This document shows positions 27,115 through 36,543 of a stretch of 64,000 bases of DNA, in pieces. The notes under the pieces are model-generated. The model did not search any database and was not told the DNA's origin. It saw nothing but the letters and a program-made list of their open reading frames with translations. Source of the DNA: Lentibacillus sediminis (lineage in GTDB: Bacteria; Bacillota; Bacilli; Bacillales; Amphibacillaceae); NCBI RefSeq assembly GCF_002763455.1, contig NZ_NIXK01000002.1:62001-126000 (forward strand), given 5' to 3'. The translations under genes were made by a program, and so were the position numbers. How positions within the stretch are numbered: position 1 is the stretch's first letter; every line of letters begins with the position of its first letter.

Positions 27115-28008
27115 ATGAAAATTGATGGCGTGTTTTCCGGCGGCGGGGTAAAAGCATATGCGTTTATTGGAGTACTGGAATCTCTTGAGCAAAAAGGGCT
27201 GAAACTTGAGCGGGCAGCTGGAACATCAGCAGGCGCCATCATGGCTTCCTTTGTTGCGGCTGATTACCATGCAGAAGAAGTAAAAGCGCTGTTTTATGAT
27301 CTGGAACTCAAGCGGTTTTTGGATCCGCCTAAAATAACCCAGTGGCTTCCTTTCAGCAGATGGCTGTTTCTCTATTTTCAGCTGGGGCTTTATAAGGGAG
27401 ACCGCCTGGAGAAGTGGCTGCAGGTACAGCTTGGCAAAAAAGGTGTCCATACATTTGCAGATCTGAAAACAGGTTATCTGAAAGTGGTAGTCAGTGATCT
27501 GTCACTTGGGAAGCTTGTTGTTATTCCGGATGATTTGGAACGGATTTATCAAATCAACCCACGGGAATTCTCCGTAGCGAAGGCAGTACGGATGAGTGCA
27601 GGATTTCCTTATTTTTTCATGCCTGGAAAAATAATGGGAGCAAACGGCTATAAAAGCATCATTGTAGACGGAGGGTTATTAAGCAATTTTCCCTTATGGC
27701 TGTTTGCAAGAAAAAATGCAAAGGATGACAGGCCGGTTTTAGGAATCAAACTGACGGAAAATATGGAGGAAGAGAGACGTCCGCAGAGCATAAGCAATGC
27801 GTTTGATCTGTTTCATGCCCTTTTTTCTACAATGAAACAGGCCCATGATACCAGATACATTTCCACAACAGATCAACCCCATATTATGTTTGTGCCGGTG
27901 GAAAAAACGGAGACGATGGACTTTCAACTTAATGAAGAAAGAAGAGTTGAGCTAATTCAATCAGGCAGGGAAACAGCAGACCGGTTTCTCAAGCACTGGC
28001 CGAAATAA
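27115..28008 (+). CDS. yqhO: Patatin-like phospholipase (YqhO)
   Basis: 297 residues. The patatin fold features are present: oxyanion loop FSGGGVKAYA (7-16), nucleophile GTSAG with Ser at 38, and the catalytic Asp in VDGGLLSNFP (about 184). It is a serine acyl hydrolase with likely lipid substrates; its physiological role is unknown. AAAGGAGAGA precedes ATG. It follows mntR by 80 bases on the same strand, as in B. subtilis. Confidence 0.88.
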   Translation: MKIDGVFSGGGVKAYAFIGVLESLEQKGLKLERAAGTSAGAIMASFVAADYHAEEVKALFYDLELKRFLDPPKITQWLPFSRWLFLYFQLGLYKGDRLEKWLQVQLGKKGVHTFADLKTGYLKVVVSDLSLGKLVVIPDDLERIYQINPREFSVAKAVRMSAGFPYFFMPGKIMGANGYKSIIVDGGLLSNFPLWLFARKNAKDDRPVLGIKLTENMEEERRPQSISNAFDLFHALFSTMKQAHDTRYISTTDQPHIMFVPVEKTETMDFQLNEERRVELIQSGRETADRFLKHWPK

Positions 28009-28056
28009 CGAATGAAAGAGAGCTTGTAATCGCTTATTCAAGTATGGCGTTAGAAC

Positions 28057-28071
28057 ACTTTCTTAACTGCC
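28057..28071. repeat. Single arm of the palindrome seen at 29.5 kb
   Basis: The 15 bases ACTTTCTTAACTGCC are identical to the right arm of the long palindrome at 29478-29517. Confidence 0.5.
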
Positions 28072-28076
28072 AAGAA

Positions 28077-28118
28077 AAAAAGACCGAACAATTCAGCAAA
28101 AGCTTAGCCCGGTCTTTT
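28077..28118 (-). terminator. Terminator of yqhP, also usable by yqhO
   Basis: AAAAGACCG (28077-28085) pairs with CGGTCTTTT (28110-28118). The yqhP stop codon lies in the loop. Confidence 0.65.
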
Positions 28119-28478
28119 CTTAGATTTATTTCCATCGATTACCTTTAAATGCGCCGCCCGTTTTGCGGTCTTTTTCCTGACTGGCTGCGGTGATTTTCGT
28201 TTATTGGCATTTTTTGTGCTGGGTTTTGCGGAACGACTATCATTATATTTTGCTTTGGATTGCCGCACTGCTTTTTTATATTTCTTCATGTCATTGGATG
28301 CCGTCTTCTTCCTGAGAAAGACAAAATAGAAGAGTGCAAAGATTGCCAGACCGATCCCAAGCATTACAAAAATGTTGCTGAGAAAACTAACAGGTGCGGT
28401 GAACAGCTGGGAAACGATCCCAATCAATGCCAGTCCTGCGACAATACATACAAACGTTGCCATTTTATTGCGTCCCAT
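28104..28478 (-). CDS. yqhP: YqhP/SA1362 family membrane protein
   Basis: 124 residues: two membrane helices (about 7-25 and 32-53) followed by a very basic, lysine-rich C-terminal half (about 57-124). This layout and the place after yqhO match YqhP (SA1362 family). The basic tail should stay in the cytoplasm, perhaps touching nucleic acid or the membrane surface. GGAGGG precedes ATG on the minus strand. Function unknown. Confidence 0.72.
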   Translation of the reverse strand: MGRNKMATFVCIVAGLALIGIVSQLFTAPVSFLSNIFVMLGIGLAIFALFYFVFLRKKTASNDMKKYKKAVRQSKAKYNDSRSAKPSTKNANKRKSPQPVRKKTAKRAAHLKVIDGNKSKKRPG

Positions 28479-28829
28479 TTGATGACCCTCCTCATGAACG
28501 TAATCTCTTATTACATCCTTACTTATTCTATACCACCATTGGCGCCGGGTATATCACGTTTTGAGAAATTTTTTCATCCCCGCTGAAAATGTATTATATA
28601 ATAAATTATTTCCTCTGCAGCAAGGATTATTCAAAGACAGGCAAATTTCACTGGAAAAAAGCATAAACCCTGCTGAACAGGTCCAGACATGTTGAGTTTA
28701 CAGATGCCCCATTTTCCACCAGTATACCATGATTTGGCTTTCCAGCCTAAATATGAAATTTCATCCGCCCTCCCATTTCTGATAGCTTCAGCAGTAATTG
28801 GTCATAATACAAAGTGGAGGTGGATAAAA
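28479..28829. other. Intergenic region between divergent yqhP and yqhR
   Basis: About 350 bases without a supported gene. It must hold promoters for both genes; A/T-rich patches at about 28588-28610 and a CATAAT at about 28803 are possible -10 elements, but no convincing pair was found. The frame of yqhR is open upstream but shows no coding character. In B. subtilis yqhQ lies at this point; it is absent here. Confidence 0.4.
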
Positions 28830-29348
28830 ATGAACGAAAATAAACCGAAACTGGAACAAAATCAGCGCGATGAGCCAATGTCTCTATTATCACGTTCTCT
28901 GACAACCGGATTGGTCGGCGGAATTCTATGGAGTATTATTGGGGTGATTATGTACTATTTCAATTTTTCCGAGGTTGCTCCGAAAAGCTACCTGATCCGC
29001 ACATGGACAAGGGCAGAATGGTCGGATAGCTGGCTTGGTCATGTACTTTCCATTTTAGGTGCCGGTCTTTTGTCTGTGGCGGTGGCACTTGTTTATTATG
29101 GCCTGTTCAAGAAAATGAAATCCATGTGGGTGGGTATTCTGTTTGGAGTGGTTCTCTGGGCAGTGATTTTTCTGATTCTACAGCCGATTTTTGCCCATAT
29201 CCCTTCTTTTTTGGAATTGAATTCCTACACGATGGTATCGAGCATTTGTTTATTTATTCTGTACGGAACTTTTATTGGGTACTCGATTTCCTATGATTAC
29301 GAGGACACGAAGCTGAAGGAAGCAAGTGAACAGGATGCGGCAAATTAA
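28830..29348 (+). CDS. yqhR: YqhR family membrane protein
   Basis: 172 residues with four predicted membrane helices (about 23-45, 75-95, 103-122, 135-158) and short charged ends. The conserved start region and SKSYLIRTW-like loop fit YqhR. The ATG at 28830 has GGAGGTGG before it. B. subtilis yqhR is linked with sporulation by location only; function unknown. Confidence 0.75.
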   Translation: MNENKPKLEQNQRDEPMSLLSRSLTTGLVGGILWSIIGVIMYYFNFSEVAPKSYLIRTWTRAEWSDSWLGHVLSILGAGLLSVAVALVYYGLFKKMKSMWVGILFGVVLWAVIFLILQPIFAHIPSFLELNSYTMVSSICLFILYGTFIGYSISYDYEDTKLKEASEQDAAN

Positions 29349-29477
29349 CAGCTGAGAGTTCAAACAATAAGCTAAAATTATTAAAATACCAGTATGTATG
29401 ATAAACTGAAAAGATCGAAAGCTTCTTTAGAAAACTTGGCATTCGCCAAACCTTTGGTTGAATGGCTTAGTTGCAAT

Positions 29478-29517
29478 TAGGCAGTTAAGAAAGTAGCTAA
29501 ACTTTCTTAACTGCCTA
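29478..29517. repeat. Long perfect palindrome upstream of pepP
   Basis: 17-bp perfect arms (29478-29494 and 29501-29517) with a 6-base loop AGCTAA. No T tract follows, so it is not a standard terminator. A lone copy of one arm lies at 28057-28071. Confidence 0.7.
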
Positions 29518-29538
29518 GGAAGAGAAAGGGATGAGCAG

Positions 29539-30600
29539 ATGGAGAGACTGGAGAAACTAAGACAAGTATTGGAAACAAACAAATTGGATGCACTTTTGGT
29601 AACGAGCGGGGTCAACAGAAGGTATATGACCGGCTTTACCGGAACGGCGGGTGCCGCGATCATCAGCCAGAACGATGCCAGGTTTATTACTGATTTTCGT
29701 TACACGGAACAGGCGAGTGCCCAGGCAAAAGGTTTTAACGTGGTGGAGCATAAGCAATTGATTGAATTGGAAATCCGTGATCAGTTGAAAGAAATGAATG
29801 TTAAACGGCTGGGATTTGAGCAGGACCACATCAGCTACAAGAACTATCTTACGTATCAGGACACATTAGAGGTTGAGCTGGTTCCTGTAAGTGGGGCAGT
29901 GGAAAACTTAAGGCTAATTAAAACGGAAGATGAGCTTGAGGTGATGAAACAGGCAGCAATGATTGCCGACAAAGCAGCTTCCCATATTCAGTCATACATC
30001 AAACCGGGAGCTAAGGAAATCGATGTTTCCAATGAGCTGGAATTTTTTATGCGCAAAGAAGGGGCCGTTTCCTCAAGCTTTGACATCATTGTCGCTTCCG
30101 GCTATCGCTCCGCATTGCCACACGGCGTGGCATCAGACAAAGAAATCAGGTCGGGTGAACTGGTGACATTGGACTTCGGCGCCCTGTATAACGGCTATTG
30201 CTCGGATATTACCAGAACATATGCGGTCGGGGAAGTCAGTGAGGAACTTGAGACGATCTACAACACAGTCTTAGAAGCAAATATGCGCGGACTGGAAGGG
30301 ATCAAACCGGGCATTACTGGCAAAGAGGCCGATGCGCTGACAAGAGATTATATCAAAGAAAAAGGCTATGGCGACTATTTCGGCCATTCGACTGGGCATG
30401 GACTTGGTATGGAGGTACATGAAGGGCCGGGGCTGTCTTTCCGTTCCGATAAGCAACTGGAAACCGGGATGGTCGTCACCGTGGAACCGGGCATTTACGT
30501 TCCTGGTGTCGGTGGCTGTCGAATTGAGGATGATATTGTGATCACCGAAACTGGCAATGAGAGGCTGACCTTTGCAGCAAAAGAACTTATCCATCTATAG
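29539..30600 (+). CDS. yqhT: Xaa-Pro peptidase (aminopeptidase P family)
   Basis: 353 residues. Creatinase-like N-terminal domain (1-about 130) and pita-bread catalytic domain. Di-metal ligands are visible: TLDFGALYNGYCSDITRT (two Asp), GHSTGHGLGMEVHEGP (His), VTVEPGIYV and CRIEDDI (two Glu). It removes an N-terminal residue before proline. It lies 50 bases before efp and is probably co-transcribed, a fitting partner for a factor that helps ribosomes make proline-rich proteins. Confidence 0.93.
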   Translation: MERLEKLRQVLETNKLDALLVTSGVNRRYMTGFTGTAGAAIISQNDARFITDFRYTEQASAQAKGFNVVEHKQLIELEIRDQLKEMNVKRLGFEQDHISYKNYLTYQDTLEVELVPVSGAVENLRLIKTEDELEVMKQAAMIADKAASHIQSYIKPGAKEIDVSNELEFFMRKEGAVSSSFDIIVASGYRSALPHGVASDKEIRSGELVTLDFGALYNGYCSDITRTYAVGEVSEELETIYNTVLEANMRGLEGIKPGITGKEADALTRDYIKEKGYGDYFGHSTGHGLGMEVHEGPGLSFRSDKQLETGMVVTVEPGIYVPGVGGCRIEDDIVITETGNERLTFAAKELIHL

Positions 30601-30650
30601 AAGCAATCACAGAAGGCTAAGCGCCTTCAACAGGTTGAGGAGGAAGCAAG

Positions 30651-31208
30651 ATGATTTCAGTAAATGATTTTAAAACAGGATTAACTATTGAAGTGGACAA
30701 TGGGATCTGGCAGGTCATGGAGTTTCAGCATGTCAAGCCCGGGAAAGGCGCTGCATTTGTCCGTTCCAAGCTGCGCAACCTTAGGAACGGCAATATTCAG
30801 GAGAAAACTTTCCGCGGGGGAGAAAAGGTAAATCGTGCCCATATTGAAAACCGGAAAATGCAGTATTTATATGCTTCAGGCGATGCCCATGCATTTATGG
30901 ATACCAATACCTATGAGCAAATTGAAATACAGACAAACCAGATTTCTCATCAACTTAATTATATGAAGGAAAATATGGAAGTCCAGGTGATTTCTTACGA
31001 GGGGGAGATCCTCGGAGTGGAATTGCCGAAAAACGTGGAACTTGAAGTAACCGAAACGGAACCAGGTATTAAAGGAGACACCGCGAGCGGGGGATCAAAA
31101 CCTGCCGTGCTGGAAACAGGCTATACGGTGCAGGTGCCATTTTTCGTGAATCAAGGTGATATGTTGGTTATCAGTACGACAGACGGCAAATATGTCTCCC
31201 GCGCCTAA
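30651..31208 (+). CDS. efp: Elongation factor P
   Basis: 185 residues, three beta-barrel domains. The loop [17 protein letters not shown] has the modifiable Lys at residue 32; in B. subtilis this Lys carries 5-aminopentanol. EF-P relieves ribosome stalling at polyproline. GAGGAGG precedes ATG. A small 6-bp stem (GAAGGC/GCCTTC) lies between pepP and efp. Confidence 0.97.
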   Translation: MISVNDFKTGLTIEVDNGIWQVMEFQHVKPGKGAAFVRSKLRNLRNGNIQEKTFRGGEKVNRAHIENRKMQYLYASGDAHAFMDTNTYEQIEIQTNQISHQLNYMKENMEVQVISYEGEILGVELPKNVELEVTETEPGIKGDTASGGSKPAVLETGYTVQVPFFVNQGDMLVISTTDGKYVSRA

Positions 31209-31227
31209 AACAGAATCAAATTATAGA

Positions 31228-31264
31228 AAAGCAGCTCTCATTCTTTAGAGGGCTGCTTTTTTTC
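31228..31264 (+). terminator. efp terminator
   Basis: AAAGCAGC-CTC pairs with GAGGGCTGCTTT and runs into a T tract. Confidence 0.85.
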
Positions 31265-31288
31265 TGTTCAATATGACAGCAGGGACGA

Positions 31289-31317
31289 GTCATAATTTGT
31301 CTCCCGAAGCATACATA
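31289..31317 (+). promoter_or_regulatory. Sigma-E promoter of the spoIIIA operon
   Basis: GTCATAAT (31289-31296), 13 bases, CATACATA (31310-31317): each box matches the mother-cell sigma-E consensus GKMATATT-N13/15-CATAHAWT at seven of eight positions. It lies 37 bases before the spoIIIAA start. Confidence 0.75.
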
Positions 31318-31354
31318 TACATTAAAGCTGTTCAGGAAAGATGAGGATGCGTAT

Positions 31355-32332
31355 ATGGAAGAAATACTGCGACTATTTCCCCTGGAAATGGAACGGGCAA
31401 TTAAATTAAAAGTAGCGGACAGGTGGCAGGCGCTTCAGGAGATTCGCATTCGTCTAATGCAGCCTGTAGAGCTCATTTTTGACCATGGCACAGAATGGGT
31501 GGCTCATTCAAGACCAAACCGGGAAGATGGCATATTCATGGTGAACCAGCTTAGCGAATACTCCTTGTATCGAATGGAAGAGGAACTTCGTCAGGGATAT
31601 ATCACGATTGAAGGGGGGCACCGGGTCGGGCTTGCCGGCAGGGTGAACACAGCGCAGGGAGCTGTTAAGGCAATTCAGCATATTGCCTTTTTAAATATTC
31701 GCATTGCCAAGGAAAAAATCGGAGCTGCGAAGACGATTATCCCGTATATATATGAAAGCAGCTATTTGAATACCTTGATTGCCGGCCCTCCAAAAACCGG
31801 AAAGACGACGCTGATTCGTGATGCAGCTCGGCTGATTTCCAGCGGCTGGAGGAATGCGGCACCACAGAAAGTCGGCGTAATCGATGAGCGGTCAGAAATC
31901 GGTGGATGTATCAAAGGGGTACCGCAGCATGATTTAGGGCCAAGAACCGATATCCTTGACGCATGTCCCAAGGCAGAAGGAATGCAGATGATGATTCGCT
32001 CCATGTCCCCGGAAGTGCTGGTGGTGGATGAAATCGGCAGCATCCGGGATGTGGAGGCCTTAATGGAAGCAATCCATGCAGGGGTTTCGATCATTTGCAC
32101 GATCCACGCCAGCAGTATTGCCGAATTAAAGAAGCGCCCCTCACTAAAGCCGTTATTCGAACAGCATGTCTTTCAGCGGATCATACTGCTGGACAGACAG
32201 CGTCGGCCGGGGGAAGCAACGCGGATTTATAATGGAAAAGAAGAAAATTTGTTGAGGGAGCCGAGGTGTTTGCAGGATGAAATGGATTGGAGCACTTCTT
32301 TTCATCGCGGCAGCCACTTGGATCGGATTTGA
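31355..32332 (+). CDS. spoIIIAA: Stage III sporulation protein AA (ATPase)
   Basis: 325 residues, a little longer than usual (about 307). A secretion-type AAA ATPase that powers the SpoIIIA-SpoIIQ feeding-tube complex from the mother cell. Walker A GPPKTGKTTL at about 144-153; Walker B VLVVDEIGS at about 220-228. It overlaps spoIIIAB by 56 bases. First of eight genes transcribed together. Confidence 0.95.
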   Translation: MEEILRLFPLEMERAIKLKVADRWQALQEIRIRLMQPVELIFDHGTEWVAHSRPNREDGIFMVNQLSEYSLYRMEEELRQGYITIEGGHRVGLAGRVNTAQGAVKAIQHIAFLNIRIAKEKIGAAKTIIPYIYESSYLNTLIAGPPKTGKTTLIRDAARLISSGWRNAAPQKVGVIDERSEIGGCIKGVPQHDLGPRTDILDACPKAEGMQMMIRSMSPEVLVVDEIGSIRDVEALMEAIHAGVSIICTIHASSIAELKKRPSLKPLFEQHVFQRIILLDRQRRPGEATRIYNGKEENLLREPRCLQDEMDWSTSFHRGSHLDRI

Positions 32333-32789
32333 ATGGAGTCAGACACTGAACAAACGTCCGAAGCATATTCGCCAGCTGAAGAACGCACTGCAAACCCTCG
32401 AAGCAGAAATTCTTTACAGTCAGTTGCCGCTGAAAGATGCTTTTGCAACCATTGCCAGACAAATCCCTGAGCCGGTGCAGTCGTTTTTTCAAAACCTCGC
32501 TCAAGGACTGGAGAAAGACAATGGAGATCTGGAGAGCCTGTGGAAAAAAGAAGTCGACTTGCTGATAAAAGATTCAGCCTTCGGAACCAACGAGGGGGAA
32601 ATTCTGCTGCAATTTGGACAAACCCTGGGACAGCATGATTTTTTGCAGCAGCAAAAGCATATCCAGCTGACTATCTATCATCTGGAGCGGGAGCTGGAAG
32701 AGGCCAGAGACAACCAGTTCCGATACGAAAAAATGGCGAAAAGCTTAGGAATACTAGGCGGTTTATTCATTGTACTGCTGCTGATATAG
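32277..32789 (+). CDS. spoIIIAB: Stage III sporulation protein AB
   Basis: 170 residues; GspF/T2SS-platform-like membrane protein with an N-terminal helix (3-19), a long helical middle and a C-terminal helix (about 150-170). It starts inside the end of spoIIIAA, which indicates translational coupling. Confidence 0.92.
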   Translation: MKWIGALLFIAAATWIGFEWSQTLNKRPKHIRQLKNALQTLEAEILYSQLPLKDAFATIARQIPEPVQSFFQNLAQGLEKDNGDLESLWKKEVDLLIKDSAFGTNEGEILLQFGQTLGQHDFLQQQKHIQLTIYHLERELEEARDNQFRYEKMAKSLGILGGLFIVLLLI

Positions 32790-32813
32790 GACAAGCAGGA
32801 AAGGAGCACACCC

Positions 32814-33023
32814 ATGCTTACCACCGATGCCTCGATATTATTTCAAATTGCCGGAATCGGAATTATCGTTGCCCTTATTCATACGATCCTAAAACAAATG
32901 GGAAAGGAAGAAATCGCCCAGTTCGCCACATTAATCGGTTTTATTATTGTACTGGTTGTGGTCGTTAACGGGTTGTCTGATTTGTTCCAGCAAATCCGGT
33001 CTGTCTTCTTGTTTCAGGGGTAG
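32814..33023 (+). CDS. spoIIIAC: Stage III sporulation protein AC
   Basis: 69 residues, two membrane helices. Sequence ILFQIAGIGIIVALIHTILKQMGKEE is typical. AAAGGAGC precedes ATG. Part of the channel complex in the engulfing membranes. Confidence 0.93.
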   Translation: MLTTDASILFQIAGIGIIVALIHTILKQMGKEEIAQFATLIGFIIVLVVVVNGLSDLFQQIRSVFLFQG

Positions 33024-33026
33024 CTT

Positions 33027-33419
33027 ATGGAAATTTTGCAGATTGTGATGTTCGGCATCATCACAAGCATATTATATATCATTTTAAAGCAGGTTCATGC
33101 TTCGTTTGCTTTTTTCCTTCTTCTAATTGCAGGCATTCTGATCCTGGGGTCGATCATCCAGCAAATCGGAACCATTTTTCAATTGATCGAGACATTGGGG
33201 CAGAAGGCCAGCGTGGAAGGCATGTACATGGAAACCATCATAAAAATTATCGGAATTGCCTACATCGCAGAACTCGGATCAAGCATAACCAAGGATGCCG
33301 GCCTTAACGCAGTGGCGAAATATATCGAGCTTGCCGGAAAAATATTTATCCTGCTGCTTGCCGTGCCGATTATTACAGCGGTAATGGAAGCGATCCTGAG
33401 CTTTTTGCCATCTGCTTAA
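33027..33419 (+). CDS. spoIIIAD: Stage III sporulation protein AD
   Basis: 130 residues with about four membrane helices, similar in style to SpoIIIAC (shared ILKQ segment). It follows spoIIIAC by 3 bases. Confidence 0.93.
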   Translation: MEILQIVMFGIITSILYIILKQVHASFAFFLLLIAGILILGSIIQQIGTIFQLIETLGQKASVEGMYMETIIKIIGIAYIAELGSSITKDAGLNAVAKYIELAGKIFILLLAVPIITAVMEAILSFLPSA

Positions 33420-33452
33420 AAGGGGTCCTGAGAAGAAGGGAGAATCGTGACA

Positions 33453-34625
33453 ATGAAAGGCACTGCTGCCGTTTTGCTTATGCTGCTGGTATTTGCCGTG
33501 CCGTCGATTGTTCATGGTGAAGTGAAAGAGCCTCCAGTCAGTGAATTGGAAGATGAAATTTTGAATAATGTATCGCTGGACAAGGTTGAGTCACATTGGA
33601 CAACCCTGGTGAATGAGTACAGCGGTTATCTGCCAGGACTTGATAAAGTGAGCATTTATGAGGCAATTAAAAGTCAGGAATCTTTTTCGCTTGGCGGCAT
33701 TCTAAGAGGGTTTTTAGAATTCTTTTTCCATGAACTGATTCAAAATGGCAGACTGCTGGGTTTGTTAATCATGCTCACGTTATTCTCGGTTGTGCTGCAA
33801 ACCATGCATAATGCTTTTGAAAATAGTGCAGTCAGCCGGATCGCCTATTTTGTGGTGCATATCGTGCTCCTGTTTATCGCCCTGAACAGCTTCTATTTGG
33901 CTGTATCCTATGCAAATGAAGCAATTCGGGGGATGAGCAGTTTTATGATTGCCCTTTTGCCGCTCGTACTGGGGTTGATGGCTGCCTTTGGAAACTTTGT
34001 GGCTATCTCTTTTTTTCACCCGGTGATATATGCGCTTATCAACTTAAGTGGTGTGCTTGTTTCCCATTTTATTCTGCCGCTTTTGTTTATGTCGGCACTG
34101 CTTTTGATCGTAAGCAGCCTGAATGAAAATTACAAGGTGACCCATCTGGCTAACCTGTTCCGAACGATCGGCCTTGGCACCCTCGGCATTTTTTTAACAA
34201 TTTTTCTTGGTGTCATGTCCGTGCAGGGTGCAGTCAGTGCCGTGCAGGACGGTGTTGCGATGAAAACAGCCAAGTTTGTTACCGGCAATTTTATTCCAGT
34301 CATCGGCCGGACACTGACGGACGCGGCAGACACCTTTTTAAGTGCCGTCCTGCTCTTGAAAAATGCTGTCGGTGTCGTAGGGGTGTTTATTGTTTTATTT
34401 ATTTGCCTGTTTCCGGCCCTGAAAATTTTTGCGATTGCCCTGATTTATAAGTTTGCTGCTGCCGTGCTGCAGCCGATTGGCGACGGACCGGTCATCAGCA
34501 GTTTAAATACAATCAGCAATTATATTGTCTATATTTTAGCCTGCCTGCTTGCCGTTTCGTTTATGTTTCTCTTGGCGATTGTGATTATCGTGGTCGCCGG
34601 CAATCTGACCTTGCTTATACGTTAG
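33453..34625 (+). CDS. spoIIIAE: Stage III sporulation protein AE
   Basis: 390 residues: a signal-peptide-like N-terminus, a short extracellular stretch and about eight membrane helices. AAGGGAGA lies upstream; ATG at 33453 or GTG at 33447 can start the gene. Largest membrane subunit of the SpoIIIA complex. Confidence 0.93.
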   Translation: MKGTAAVLLMLLVFAVPSIVHGEVKEPPVSELEDEILNNVSLDKVESHWTTLVNEYSGYLPGLDKVSIYEAIKSQESFSLGGILRGFLEFFFHELIQNGRLLGLLIMLTLFSVVLQTMHNAFENSAVSRIAYFVVHIVLLFIALNSFYLAVSYANEAIRGMSSFMIALLPLVLGLMAAFGNFVAISFFHPVIYALINLSGVLVSHFILPLLFMSALLLIVSSLNENYKVTHLANLFRTIGLGTLGIFLTIFLGVMSVQGAVSAVQDGVAMKTAKFVTGNFIPVIGRTLTDAADTFLSAVLLLKNAVGVVGVFIVLFICLFPALKIFAIALIYKFAAAVLQPIGDGPVISSLNTISNYIVYILACLLAVSFMFLLAIVIIVVAGNLTLLIR

Positions 34626-34636
34626 GATGATGAACA

Positions 34637-35257
34637 ATGGATGCATTGATTGAATGGGTTACCCAAATTATCCTTTTTTTGCTGCTGGCATCAGTGGTCG
34701 ATTTATTAATTCCGGCCACAGCCATGAAAAAATATATAAAATTGGTTGTCGGATTGATTCTTATCCTGCTTCTCTTGCAGCCGATCTTTTGGCTGTTCAA
34801 TGTGAATATCCATCAGGCCGTGGAAACGGCGATAGCCCGGGTAGAGGAACAAACGGAGAGCGCTGAAACAGAAGAAAATTTAATAGATTTACAAAAAAGT
34901 GAAATACAAGCCTCTCAAGATGCATATATTTTAGAACAAATGGCTGTCCAACTTAGAAGTTTGGCAGAAGAGCCAATGGCTAGTGAGCATCAGGCACAGA
35001 TCACGGCCATAGACTTTCGATTTGCCGAGGAGGAAGCATACAGCTTCGAAAGTCTGAAGGAAGTCATTGTTCATGCAGCCGATTCTGAAGATCGGGAAGG
35101 AACCGTAAGTTCAGTAGATGAGGTGGTGATTGACACGGATGCACCCGAAGCGAGTGAAGAAGGACAAGACACAGAAGAAATAAAAAATCTGCTCCGTCAA
35201 GTCTGGGAACTGTATGACAAAGAAATCACGATCGTTTGGGAGGGAGGGACATCTTGA
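34637..35257 (+). CDS. spoIIIAF: Stage III sporulation protein AF
   Basis: 206 residues: two N-terminal membrane helices (about 10-27 and 32-55), then a soluble acidic domain that in this family adopts a ring-forming fold. It overlaps spoIIIAG by 4 bases. Confidence 0.92.
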   Translation: MDALIEWVTQIILFLLLASVVDLLIPATAMKKYIKLVVGLILILLLLQPIFWLFNVNIHQAVETAIARVEEQTESAETEENLIDLQKSEIQASQDAYILEQMAVQLRSLAEEPMASEHQAQITAIDFRFAEEEAYSFESLKEVIVHAADSEDREGTVSSVDEVVIDTDAPEASEEGQDTEEIKNLLRQVWELYDKEITIVWEGGTS

Positions 35258-35880
35258 AAAACCTAGTTGATAAATTTTTTCAGGGCAAAAACGGGGAGGG
35301 GAAGCCCCCATCAAAGAAAACCGGCTACATTGTTATCCTTGCTGCGGTGGGACTGTTGCTCTTAGTGATCAGCAATCTGTTTTCCGAACCGGATGAGCCG
35401 GATGCTCTCCCCCCGATGGAGGAGGAGATCCAGGAAGAGCCGCAGGAAAATATCGCTGAAGAGACATCCGCGACAGCAAGTGTGGAGGAACTCGAGAAAA
35501 GCTTCCAGGATGAACTTGAAGGAATGCTTAATCAGATGCAGGGGGTATCAGAGGCCGAAGTCATGGTCAATCTCGGATCCACAAAGGTAAAAGTGTATGA
35601 AAAAAATCTAATACAAGGGCAGCAGACCACTGTGGAAAATGATTCCAACGGGGGGACGAGAGAAGTGGAAGACGTCACCGAAGAAACCCAGGTCGTCCTG
35701 GTAAGACAGGGGGATAAAGAAGTCCCGCTGTTAACCCAGACAGAAAAGCCGGAAGTAAGCGGCGTGTTTATTGTTGCCAAAGGCGCAGAAGATGCAACGG
35801 TGGAGCAATGGATTGTTGAGGCGGTTTCCCGTGTGCTTGATGTTTCCACACATAAAGTGTCTGTAATGCCAAAAGATTAA
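35254..35880 (+). CDS. spoIIIAG: Stage III sporulation protein AG
   Basis: 208 residues: one membrane helix (about 24-42) and a ring-building domain. In B. subtilis it forms a 30-subunit ring between the membranes. Start: TTG at 35254, 7 bases after GGGAGGGAGG and overlapping the spoIIIAF stop; an earlier TTG at 35236 lies inside the ribosome binding site. Confidence 0.93.
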   Translation: MKNLVDKFFQGKNGEGKPPSKKTGYIVILAAVGLLLLVISNLFSEPDEPDALPPMEEEIQEEPQENIAEETSATASVEELEKSFQDELEGMLNQMQGVSEAEVMVNLGSTKVKVYEKNLIQGQQTTVENDSNGGTREVEDVTEETQVVLVRQGDKEVPLLTQTEKPEVSGVFIVAKGAEDATVEQWIVEAVSRVLDVSTHKVSVMPKD

Positions 35881-35894
35881 AGGGAGGAAAAAAG

Positions 35895-36458
35895 ATGTTA
35901 AAAAAACAAACGGTATGGCTGTTAACAATGCTGAGTTTAATGATTGTCCTGAGTGTCTATTACATGACCTCCGACAGTGATGATTTAGCCTACATCGGTA
36001 ATGGGGATTCCAATGAGGCGGTTGCGCCGGAACAAGAGGAAGAAGACAGTGAGGGTGCTGAGGACGCAAATGTGGAAGACATCGCCAACACAGGGCAGGA
36101 TGAATTATTTGCCTCACTGCGACTGGAAATTCAGGATGAGCGGGGCATGAAAAAAGAGCGGCTTTCTGATATTGTCGCCTCTGCTTCTGCTTCGACCACG
36201 GAAAAAGATGAGGCATTACAGGAAATCGATGCATTGGAAAGTGCGTCCACTGCCGAAACAGTGATAGAGGAAACCATTATGGCGGGGGCACCATATGAGG
36301 ATGTACTTGTTCGTTCCGATGAAGATAACGTTCATGTACATGTAAAGGCCGACGAACTATCCAAAACGGAAGTAGTGAACATCATGCAAATGGTCAGAGA
36401 TGAATTCGGTGAAGTGCCGGTGGATGTCATTCATGAAACATCAACCGCAAGCAAATAA
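35895..36458 (+). CDS. spoIIIAH: Stage III sporulation protein AH
   Basis: 187 residues: N-terminal membrane helix (about 6-25), acidic linker and a C-terminal ring-building domain that binds forespore SpoIIQ across the septum. AAGGGAGG precedes ATG. Last gene of the operon. Confidence 0.94.
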   Translation: MLKKQTVWLLTMLSLMIVLSVYYMTSDSDDLAYIGNGDSNEAVAPEQEEEDSEGAEDANVEDIANTGQDELFASLRLEIQDERGMKKERLSDIVASASASTTEKDEALQEIDALESASTAETVIEETIMAGAPYEDVLVRSDEDNVHVHVKADELSKTEVVNIMQMVRDEFGEVPVDVIHETSTASK

Positions 36459-36466
36459 TCATCTAA

Positions 36467-36499
36467 GGCATCCGGTAGAAACATACCGGGTGTCTTTTT
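36467..36499 (+). terminator. spoIIIA operon terminator
   Basis: GGCATCCGGTA (36467-36477) pairs with TACCGGGTGTC (36484-36494, two G-U pairs), then five T. Confidence 0.85.
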
Positions 36500-36543
36500 A
36501 TTTGGCTGTTTTCTAAAAAAGTTGTTTTTCGCAGTATACATAA

